Part shown: piece by piece, positions 43,101-55,100 of the stretch | Layout: every line of letters begins with the position of its first letter | How positions within the stretch are numbered: position 1 is the first letter of the stretch | Origin: Diplolepis rosae | Taxonomy: Eukaryota > Arthropoda > Insecta > Hymenoptera > Diplolepididae | Direction: 5' to 3' | Assembly (NCBI GenBank): GCA_030998225.1 | Contig: JAPYXD010000450.1 | Location: 496,001 to 560,000, forward strand | Length of the DNA: 64,000 nucleotides | The notes under the pieces: model-generated | The model's database searches: none | The model's input: the letters and a program-made list of their open reading frames with translations, nothing else | Told to the model about the DNA's origin: nothing | Made by a program: the position numbers and the translations under genes

Positions 43101-46100
43101 CCGTGTATGTATGTATGTTTCGGATGACTAATGGCAGGCTCGAGGTAAAAAATTTTTTTTATTTAAGAGAACCATACCATTGCCAGTTGAAATAATACGC
43201 CCGATGCTCATTTTATTCAACTGCGGTTTGAAGCTCCTCAAGCGTCGATGATATACTTATACATTTCATGTTAATTAACCCACTGACGCATGTTGATGCC
43301 CTGTCGTCGATAACGTTGTACTCAACTCCTTACTATTTCTTATGTAACGCTTATTGTTATTCACTTTGGGTGAATTAGATATTTATCAAATTCATTTTAC
43401 CTAACTAGGATTTAATAAATGTTCAAATGTCCTTATGTCCCAAGTTTAATCGACAGAGTTGAGTAAAATTACTTCAACTATTTTTCTCCATGTAATATTA
43501 CGATTCAAGTTTTAAATATACAAGAATTCAAAAACTATTTTGAAACATTTTTGAAACATAAAACTTAGCATTTACCATCAAACACTAGTATAAAGGAGGA
43601 GGGTTAATAATGTCGATTTTTGGGCGAGGCACCAATTGGCCTCAAAGCACGTGATTTTAGTCGTATAAGCGAGTCTCATGCTTCCTTGCAAGGTTTTTTT
43701 TTAAGTGATTTCATTAAGGGAAATAGGTATTTTTTTATTCCTAATTTACATGGGTTTTCGTACCATCCAACATATGATTTCAGGTTTCACAGGGTTATTG
43801 TTGAGGACGCATGATCTTACTTTTACAAAAACTACGCATACATATGCACTACAAAATACGTGACAGCCGCCATTTTCCACATGGTACTTCACCTTGATAA
43901 AAATGCACGATTCCATGGGTTAGGTAGGCCAGACCTGTAAAAATGACGATTTTCTATTTATTTTCTCAAATAGTATGACAGTAATTCTCCCAAAATGCTT
44001 GAAACGAGTTCAGAGAGGGAGTTTTCTCGAAGAGGAATTTGGAAATGGTCTTAAAATATACAAAATTTTGATGTGAATACCAGGGGCCCTGCTCTTGAAA
44101 TGATGACCCTACATCTCGCATGTGACTTTATCGTCAGTCTTTTTCACACTCACGTCTTTATCAAAAGACAAAAATATACTTTCGCATACGATATTCTTCG
44201 CACGATCTCAAGAATAGGACCCTAGACATAGAACATTGGACGGAACCTCTATTTCTGTTTATTGCATGAAAACTCTCAATTAAGATTGCAAAGAGAAAGA
44301 GGGAAGAGTTCAGTGCCCTCCCTACTCTATGTTCAGCGACTGCGTAAACAAAACGATTTCGCGAGACTACCATAATGCTAAAATTAAAATGTTTATGTTG
44401 CAATAAATATCTAAAGCCAAAGTGTCATCTACCATCAGTTCCAGATGAACGGGCATTAGATATTTTCAAAAAGGTTTTTAACTGCTCATTAACGATTGAG
44501 GCAAAAATATGCGATGCATGTCGTTATTAAGCCGCTAAGAAAATTCGATTTTCAAATACAGAAGAGACAAGCTCATTTTATTAAAATGTATCAGATATTA
44601 GATAACCGAATGAAAATTAATCATCTGTAACGACAGTTCCTTCAGAATCCACCAGGATAGCTGGCCCATCAGATTCTCAGAAAAGAAAACTTTTAATTAG
44701 AAGATGTAAGACTTCACAGTCATTATGCATCATGTGCAATAGTGAAAGTAATCGTCCTAGAATAAAACCACGCGTTGCATTGAGAATGTACATAGATATT
44801 GGTATTTTCACCCCTCCAAATGCAAGATGTTGCGCGTCGCATTTGGATGATAATGATTTTTTTGCTAGCAACTGCCAAGGATTCAATTGAAACTACCTCT
44901 AATTTCACAATTATGGATGCAGGCATGGTTTCTGAATTGTTAACCACTCTGCACAGAGAAGCAAGAAAGCAAGGATTAGATTTTGATGACTCCTCTGCTC
45001 TTGATGACACAGATTATTACAGGCAGTTCAATTCTCTTACTCAGTATTCTATCAGGTAAAATGCATTCAACAAAAGATCGTTCTACACGTGTCTGTTTAG
45101 CATTATTATTGACTAAATTGCGCATGGGCCTTTCCAATGCGATTTTTTTAACTTTTTTGCGATAGAAAAATCATCTAAAGTCTATAACTTATGGATAGAG
45201 GAAAATGCTGAACCAATTCCCATAATTGGGTGGTTTTGTCAATGCAAAAGTGGTGCAAGGGTAGTTGGATGCTGTGCTCACATAGCCAGTGTCCTGTGGT
45301 ACCTCGGTTACTCTCGATATTGTCATGACCAGGCTTGCAAACCTTCCAGCAGCTTCGAAAAATACGTTGAAGGTGCTTCATACAGGTTAGAAGCTGTTGC
45401 AGAATCAGAAAAAGCATCATCATCTGATGGTGACAACGATTAACGTAAAAATTCTTCATTCAATATTTTTTTTAGGTGAAAAACAAAACAAGAGAATCTG
45501 ACCTTCATATTCAGCACTTCAGGGTATTTTTAACCCATTTCGAAGTTCTCCCTCGAGGAAACTCCCTCTCTGAACTCGTTTCAAGCATTCTGGGAGAATT
45601 ACTGTCATTCTATTTGATAAAATAAATAGAAAATTAATATGTATGCGCAGTTTTCGGAAAAATAGAATCATGCGTCCTTAACAATAACCCCATGAAACCT
45701 GACATCATATGCTGGATGGTACGAAAATCCATGTAAATTAGGAATCGAGAAATACCTATTTCTGCCAATAAACTCACTTTTAGAAAAAACCCTCGCAGGT
45801 AATTGTGAGACTCGCTTAGACGACTGACATCACGCACTTTGCACTGAAAGAAATGCTTGGGATTTATCAGCCATATGAATATAGCTGATTGTTTTTAAGT
45901 AATTCAACAAAAAATATTTGACAGTTAACCAAAAATATCGCTGCAATAGTAATTCATATGTTTGGAATACACATACAGGCTGAACTAATACAAGCAAACC
46001 TTGGTTTTCGGTAAATCACCAATATAATATAGGTCAAGGAAGCACAATTATGTTTGTATCGTCGAATTTTTTTTTTCAGTGTGAGGCCAATTGGTGTCTG

Positions 46101-49100
46101 GCCCAATAATCGGCCTTATTGACCCTCCTCCTATGGCCAGATTCCATTCTTGTAGCTTTTGTTCAGCGAACTCGTCCATAATTCGCTTCTAATCATATTA
46201 AAGCGTTAAATAATCCTGAATATGTGGCCAAAACTCAAAAGTTGGAATTTTATGCTGAAATTTAGCATCATGGGGTTTTTAGGGCTGTTGATTTAAAAAA
46301 AGACCTCCAAAGTTCAGAATGGCGTTCACAGAATGGCAGATGATTTTCCAAAAACGTAATATTTTTTATATAACATTTCTATAGATCTGTCCTCCGCGCT
46401 GAATGTGCGTCGATACTCACATGCTTGTGCTGCTGCACTTAATGTTCATTTCCAAAAAAAAGGGGCAATATTATTGTATCAAGCAAACTTCTTTTGCCAT
46501 ATTAGCATTCATGATTTTCTCATTTGTAGATGTTGATGCATAAAATAGTGTTATAGGTATGTGTTAATGCAATCTTTAAAATGCCTAAAGTTTATTTTTT
46601 ATGTGTTTTACCAAGCAAACGAACATAATTACAGGTAGACTGGTGTGTTATAATTTAGAATTAAAAATGTAACAAGAATCTTAAGCAGCCAGTCAGCCGC
46701 CAATGTAATATTTTACCGTTGTATACAATTTAATATCCTGTTAGTTTTAAATGTTGCAGTTGCATGTATCTAAAATTAATATTTCATTGTTAAAATATAC
46801 ATTAGCACAATCATTTACATATTTTTAACTTCTAGAAAGAACATTCTTCAAATTGTTAAAAGTTTGATGCTTATTTTGTGGCCTGAGGGTTCGATTTGTT
46901 ACGCCTAAATAAAAATGATTACGCAATGATATATTGCAAATAAATTAATTAATTACAGCGGTACGAAACGAAGACCCTTGCAACCCTTCTCCTTGTGGAC
47001 CTAACAGCCAATGCCGTCTTGTAAATAATCAGGCAGTGTGTAGTTGCCTTCCCACATTCTTAGGAAGCCCACCTGGATGTCGCCCCGAATGTACCATCAG
47101 TTCAGAATGTCCCAAAAACAGAGCTTGTATTAACCAAAGATGTGTAGACCCATGTGTTGGCCTTTGTGGCTTAAACACAATTTGCAGAGTTGTACACCAC
47201 AGCCCCATTTGTGCTTGCAAATCTGATTGCACAGGCGATCCCTTTACTAGATGTTTCCCCATACCAAGTAAGAAAATTTGAAAATTGCAAATCTAAACAC
47301 GTATCCTGTTATACGGGAAACATGTTAGTTAGCTTAAGAGAAAAAAATACTTCTGCCTAGTGTTAAAAATTTAATAATATGAGCAAAGGAAAGTGGCCTA
47401 TTGCTTTTATTTTTACATAGCACTTTGAAAATTATGTATATGAATGTGTATGTTTACAATGAAATTTTTGTTCTCCCTAATGAATTATTGATTTTACAGA
47501 GCCTGCGAAAATCCCTACACAGGTACAATACCTGTGTTTACCTTCTTCATGCGGATTAAATGCCGAATGCCGTGATAACGGACTCATACCTTTATGTTCT
47601 TGTTTGCCAAATTATTTTGGAAGTCCACCTAACTGTAGACCGGAATGTACCATAAACTCTGATTGCCCAAGTAACAGAGCTTGCATTTTAGAGAAATGTA
47701 AAGACCCATGTTTAGGTTCTTGTGGCCTTGGTGCAATTTGCAGTGTTAACAATCACACTCCAGCGTGTACCTGTCCTCCTGATTACACTGGAGATCCGTT
47801 CACTAGTTGTCAACCTTTACCACTGCAACCACGTAAGACTTATTAATTTAAGGTCCTCACACATGTATCCAAAATTTAAATTACATCTCACCTCATGAAA
47901 AAGCAAAGTACTGTTAACACTAGAAGTACCACGTGGGTCATTTTTGACCCACGAGGGTTTGTCGAGGGCCCTAGCCCCCTCCATAATCATCACACGACCA
48001 AACGCTCCCGTGAATTTCAATCTTTTACGGGGTTGTACAACTCACCAAAATTTCATCCTCCTAGCCCACCTAGAGGTATGAAAATTTTACCTGTTATACG
48101 TGAAGTCAAGGGGTACGGTGAAGTCCGGTACTTCTAGTGTTAAAAATCTAAATGCAGCAAACCAAAAAACTGATACAGATAAACTATCTGTATTTTACCA
48201 TTACCATAATAAATTTTAAACAAGGTTTAAATTCTAAAAAGTTTCTAATATTCCGAAAATATGATAAAATTGGCTTCTCACATACCCTTAAAATGTACTG
48301 TACCGTTACGCGTGCGTTTACATTTCATGGCCCTTCCCTAAATGCAGTGCACTCAAGTCATCCTTACTAACCTTTCCTTTTTCTTGACTTTACACTTCTA
48401 TGTAACAAAAAATTTTCCCTCCACTCTTAGCATTATTAGTTTAAACTCATAACCAATTCCACTATACAGCGTATGCACTCAGAAATAACATTTCTAACCT
48501 TTCAGTGCAAAGTTCTGTTTCTTTACCAGACGCAAACGGCCATTTAAGGTATTACACTCTCAAAAATTAAGCCTCAGACAAAAATAGATAATTTTGCTTT
48601 CAAGAATAACAATATTATTATTGAAGAAATCATTTCAAGGGGGAAAGATTATTTCTGAAGAAAAAATTCGAAACACAGAAAAATAATTTGATTAATAAAT
48701 TTTATTTTTGCCCGAACTTCTTTTCATATTGCTTAGAGCCAAATTTTAAAAAATGATGCAATTGTGATAAATCACGGATCATTTTTTCAGGAAAAAGATT
48801 CTCTCTCTTGCCAATCTTTGAACAGAAATGAATTATTATCAAATTCAGCAGTTTCTTTACAAAAATTTTGTTTTCGAAAATTGGTTTTTAACCCTTCGTA
48901 GGTGCACGTGTCCCAAAAGGGACATGACGAAATTTTTAAGTGAAATATTTTCATCGGAATAAATTGTTATAAATCAACAATCGCTAAACAAATTGCTGCA
49001 AAACCTATTGGTACATAAAATAGGATCCCCAAAGAGCATTTCAGAATATTGAGAGATTTTTTGAAGACCTTTTTCGTGAATAAATAAGTGCCTGGACTTT

Positions 49101-52100
49101 TTGGGCCACGTGTACCGACGGTGCCAGTAAAGATACGTGTACCTACGAAGGGTTATAGAATTAATTAAGGAATTAAAGTTAAAGAACTAAATTAAAGAAT
49201 TTATTTTCAGAAAATTGGAAAAGGTCAAGTTGTAATTTAATTTTAATGGGATCCCTTAAATATGATTTATATCTGTTAAAAAATAGGAAATCTTTCAAAT
49301 CTTCTAAAACTACATTATTACAAAACCCTACAATATCTTGAATACATAGATTTAGATTTACAATTTCCTTCAGAAATGTTCTGAATGTTCTAAAATACTT
49401 TTTGATTTCGTAAAATTTTCAGTTTTCATCCGATTAAAATTAATCTTTTTTTAATCACAGTTGAATCTGCGATATGCGATTTAAAGAATTTGGCTTTGCA
49501 TATATTTAGTTATTATTTGTTATTTTTATTATTATTATTATTTATTATTATTGTTTATATTTATTTATTTAAGGCAAAGTGTGATAAAGAGGGAAATTTT
49601 ACAGTATTTTTTTTTTTCTCTTCAGGAACGATTGTAAAATATCACAAAACGTTTCAAATTTATTTGTAGGCACTCCCAGGACACAAATAATTTGCATAAT
49701 AATCAACTTGATTCTTACAAAGAAATTGCGCCTCGGCGACGCAATCGGGTGAAATGTTCATACCGCCCGCTTCAACGGGCAAAATGTTCATACAAGCCGT
49801 CTAGAAAGTAAGATTCGGAAAGTTCTTCAAAATAGGCCTCTGTTTCGGTGATGACGTCCTCGTTTGCCTCAAATATTTTTCCGGCAAGCCATTTTTTCAT
49901 GTTTGAAAACAGAAAAAAGTCACTGGGGATTAAATCCGGCGAATACGGTGTATGCGGCATAATTCAAACTTCAATTCGTGCAATTTCGCCATTGCAACAG
50001 CACAGGTGTGCACGCGTGCATTGTCTAGGTGAAAGAGGACTTTCTTCTTTGCAAAATGGGGGCGTTTTTTCTTGATTTCGTTGCCCAGCTGGGCCAATAG
50101 TGATTTCGACTGTTCCTTCGTCTCAGGCGTGTAAACATGGATCCAAAACACCGATACAGAAAGCAAAAACCTCTATGCTTCCATTGTCGAGGTTCTATCA
50201 CTAAAGAAAACGCGGAACCCATATTGCCGACAGCTTTTTCTTAGACAATTTCTCATGCAAGAAAATATACATTAAAGAATAACAATCAACTTCCCCATCA
50301 AATTTTTAGTGCAGCTGAAGGGTTTCCTAATGTTTCTTGAACGTAAAGATACACGAACATGCGCGAGAGTATCACGCGGCGATTGCATACGTTCAGCGGC
50401 AATTTCTCATGCAAAATTGTAAACACCGTGCCATCTGATATGTCTATGGCTTCAACAATTGATTGTTTACAATTCGATCGTTTAAAATCATATTCTGAAC
50501 TTTTTCGATGATTTGCGGCATCGCTGCCTCAACTAAATGTTCGGAACGGGATGTACAATCACGTTTGAACTCATTCACTCAATAGTACACAGTTTTAAAC
50601 GATAGTGCAGATGTATCATGAACTTCATCTAATTCGCCCTCTATTTCTGTCAGTGTATTGCTTTTTGTATAAAAGTGTTTAATTACTGCACGAAATTCGG
50701 TTTTTGTCCATTTTATTGGATTCACAAGACTTGTTTGTTTGATCGATTGTAAAACTTGAACTACGCGATGGATATGGCTAAAACTATGACAGTAGTCTAT
50801 AAAGAGATGTCGTTCTTCAGAAATATACTTCTTACAATATTTTGAGCGACATCTAGTACATTTTGTAAGGACTTACTGACCTGTCCTCTCAACAGCTGCC
50901 ATGGTTATAAACAAATATTGTGAAGTATGTATTTTTGTTGTTACCAGTATAAATTATTGATAAAGGGAAAGATGGCCTTTCTGGTGGCCATCCATAAAAT
51001 AGCCATAAAATAGCACATTTTTATGTTTAGAATTTAAATCCTTCAGTTTTATAAACAAATATAAGAAACAAAAACTCATGTTTAACATTGCATTAACATG
51101 TCTTCCTTAACTTTTGAACAGTTTCTTTCAGACAAGGATCTATAAGCCAGACTTTCAAAATATACCGTAGCTTCCCCGGTAAGAAAAGGTGAACTGAAAT
51201 GAATTAACACTATAATAACCGGTGATTGACGTACGAGTATACTTACTTCTACCGAAGGGGTCAAAATGAGTTGTTTTTCAAACTAATAAGTCATTTACGA
51301 AAAGACATAGCAATTTTAACGTCCTGATCACTTTCATTTTCGGAATTAGGGAAAGCTTGGACTCTTTTTCTTTTTCTACGCAAACGTCGAAGTCTTTCAT
51401 CTTCACTGTCAGTATCGGATGACTCGCTCGTAGTTTCTTTGTTTGATAATGAATATTCATTTTCACTGTTAACTAGATTACTTTCATCATAATCAGTATC
51501 AGAACAATTTTGATCCAAATTATTTATTTATTTCAGTAACTCACTGCTTCGTCAAAAATTTTTCATAGTTTCTAAGTAATTTTATGGGTTAAAATATTTC
51601 TGCAGATTACGGTGAAAAACGAAATTCCGATTTTCTAAAAGTATTACGGTACAAAAGAATGTTTTCTCTGTGTACGTTCCTTTCTGACTGAATGTGAAAT
51701 AGCTTCCGCAATATAAGAGCATCAAAGATATACACTCCATGCTCCCTTATACGACGAGCTCGGGACCAAGAACTTTCCTTTATACGACGGCGCAAGGGAA
51801 ACCCGCCTATCCCCTACCACTATACAATATACTATTACATTACTACTATTACTACCTCGACCTTTTTAATTGCAACTAAAATTGAACAGAGAAAAGTCTC
51901 TCGCGTCGAGTGAAAAAGTGATTCATTCACGACGCGCTCAACAAATATTGCATATCGAAAGCCGGCGATTTTCGAGGTCCAATAACTTTAAACGCAACTT
52001 GAATTTAACTGGAATTGATAATGTAATTGAAAATTAATATTATTTGCAAGATTTGAATACTTTGTGACTAAAATATCTAATGTGGAAAATTATAAGAATT

Positions 52101-55100
52101 TTAAAAATTGTGTTGATTTTAGAAATTTTTTGAAATTTAAAGATATGCTAAAATTTAAATATAATAAAAATAAATATATAAATATATATATATAATAAAT
52201 ATAATTAAAATGTTGAAATTTTAGAAAAACTTAAAATGGTGTAAAAATTAAAAAATTCCGAAAATTTAGATGACTCAATAATATCAGCAATTTTGAAATA
52301 TAACTGGATATTTTGTCGTAATTTTGAAAAGTTAAAAATTCAAAAAACTTTTAATATATCTCCTTCAAATTTTGTTCACTCAGTCGCAAGCAGTTTTCAT
52401 TTTACCTCCTATATAACTTCGTTAATGAAGTGTTCCACACTACAAAATGTACTGCAACTTTCAATAATTATATCTACATTGCTTTCGAAATAACAACATG
52501 CATTTTTGCGGAAAATTGAAGGAATTTTTGTTACTTTGAAAATGCGAGAAATATTTTGAAAATTTTGTGAAAGCAAGAAGTTTTTCTTTGATTTTTATAA
52601 TTGTCCAAAAAAGAGATTCTATCGTGTCATTTTTATATTCTTCAGTGTTGAAAATAATGATGTTCTCCATTGAAAATATAGACATTTTATGTAAAAAATT
52701 TTGATAACTCGAATTTTTCTTAATGCATTTTGAAATATTTATGAAAATATTTTGTATGTGATTGTGTAACGTCCTGGTTACTCGCCTTGTATTATTATAT
52801 TTATTTCTCCTCGTTTTTGATCGGAGAAGAGACCTAAAAAATTTCTCAACCGAAACAGGGACGCGGATAGCTAACAAATAAAGTTACCAAAATCCACAAT
52901 TATTAACTACTTTTATTCTACTTTTATGTTGTTGAAATTTCCTTTTTGGGGAGGAGGTTACTATATCTAGACTTACTAATTATTTAGAATACCGCCGTGC
53001 AGGTGTAGAATCCAAACTGGAGGGTTAAATATCTTCAGCATATCCAAACTGGAATCCCTCAAAATTCAAACCGGAAGCTTTTTAATCCGAACTGGAGACT
53101 TTTTATATAAAAACTGGAACTGGGGACTTTTTATGTAAAGACTGGAAATTGGAGGAAACACTGATAATAACATCTTCAACAATTGTTCTTCAAATTCTTA
53201 AGTTGTCTTCACGATTTTCACTCTCTAGAACAGAGTATTAGCCCGGGTGGAAGTTAGCAGGTTACTGAGATTTTCCAAAGGAACAAGTGTTTTTATAGAC
53301 CCTGTTTCTAGTCGATACCTTCCTGGACTGTAACCCCATGGGTCGATATCATCCTGACATCCTTTCCTTATTTGATTGCTTTTCAGAAAAAGGAGGAAAA
53401 GTGTAGAGAATAAGTCTTCTTCTCTGGTTCCCCGATTTTCCTTCTTCTCGGGTCAGCGAACCTTCAAGTTCACTCTTTTGCTGCGGCGGCAGGTTTTAGA
53501 AATTTATGTATAAGATACATTCCAAAGGGGGTTCCCTAATCCGCATAATTCCGCTTCGTCTAGACACTTACATTTTTCTGTGATCAATACATCCAGAACC
53601 TGATGCTTTATAAATATAATTTCGTAAAGGCTTTTTATTAAATTTGCACAGGTTATTATTATGAATAAATATTGACGGTCACAGGACGTGACAATTGTTT
53701 GAGGAATTAAGTTTTTTTGAATGTTGGGAATTGCTTGGAAATTTGGTTAATGCAAAAAAAACTACGTGAGTGCTTTTATTTTTGAAAATAAGACTTACCT
53801 TTCAAATATTCTCTGTCGACTGCATCTAAAATTTTATCCCGAAGTATTTGATTTTTCATGGAAATCCCATGAATTCGCACATCCGAAACATGATGATGTT
53901 TACAAAGTGTCAAACGACACTTTTTATTTACCATTATTGAAGTGAAAGGCAGATCAGGATTGTCAAATCTTCCGAACAACAACAACCTACAATTTTAGTT
54001 CTAAAAAAAAGGTAGAGGTAGTTGGCGCGCAATTTCTATCGACGGTTTTGGCTACAGCTTGCAGACACTGGCTTCCAAGCGATCTGAAAATTTAATCCTA
54101 CTTAATGCCTGCTATGGATTTAATTGTTTTGTGTTTTAATTCATATCTTTTACTCCTTGAATTTTTTCGTAAAAAATTTTTTTTTTCGAAATATAGTTAC
54201 TCAAAATTATAAATTCAATCATTGTTGTTAATTTTTGTTCTATTTTTTTTGTTAGGAGAAAAAAATCCAGCAATAAAAGCCAATGAGTGTTCAACATTTA
54301 GTGGAAGTAAATAGCTGACAGACAGAATACTCTTAATAACACTGAGTCACTGTAATGGTGTCACAAGAAAATGCTAAACTCTGTAGAATTTCATTAATAT
54401 ACATATACCAATATAATCTCAAATATTGATAATCCCATCAGTGAATTGTGAATTAAACAAAGTAAAACTTGGTAGTGCAGGGTGAATTTATCTTTTCTTT
54501 TGACAACGTTATTTACCGAACAAAGTTCAACCGTTGACACGATGAATGCAGTTGCTTTTTTCTTACTTTTAAATAAAAATTAGATTCGAATATCAATATT
54601 TGAGATTTGGCTACAAAAAACTGATGCACCTTCCCATGGATATCAATGGATTTTCATTAATTTTTATAGTTTTTAGGATATTTCCATTAATAATAAATTT
54701 AAAAATCGTCCGTTTTTTGAGCAGGGAATTGAAACTGATACGATTCACTTCCATTTTAACAATCGAATTCTTTTGAATGTGTTTCAGTATCTTTCAAAGT
54801 ATTGTAGGACATTCAATTGTAAATAAAAGACAGGATTCAATCGCATTGAACGATTTCAACTATATTCAATCCACTTTTTCTTAGTGCGTCCCCGATCCCC
54901 TACAACTTACTCACAGCCATTATTTTCAGCTTTGCTCAGCTAGTTACATCACGATCGCATTCTCATCGCGCGCAGCTCGCAAATATCAGAGCGCCTGGGG
55001 CGTGCGCTACGTTCTCGGTCTTATATTCCTCGCATACATTCAAGTTTATTTTTTGTAATGTAATACGAAAATTCAAGTCAATTTTATAATACTGTAAACG

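Larger units (their letters stand above)
39720..43492. mobile_element. Outer TIR element of a nested stack (CACGGAGAAAAATAG ends)
   Basis: Begins cacggagaaaaatagttgaa and ends ttcaactatttttctccatg, between TA dinucleotides (39718-39719 and 43493-43494). TIRs extend inward for about 75 bp (ttttactcaact, gggacataaggac). About half of its 3.77 kb is later insertions (41031-41517, 41626-43105). No transposase found. Confidence 0.8.
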
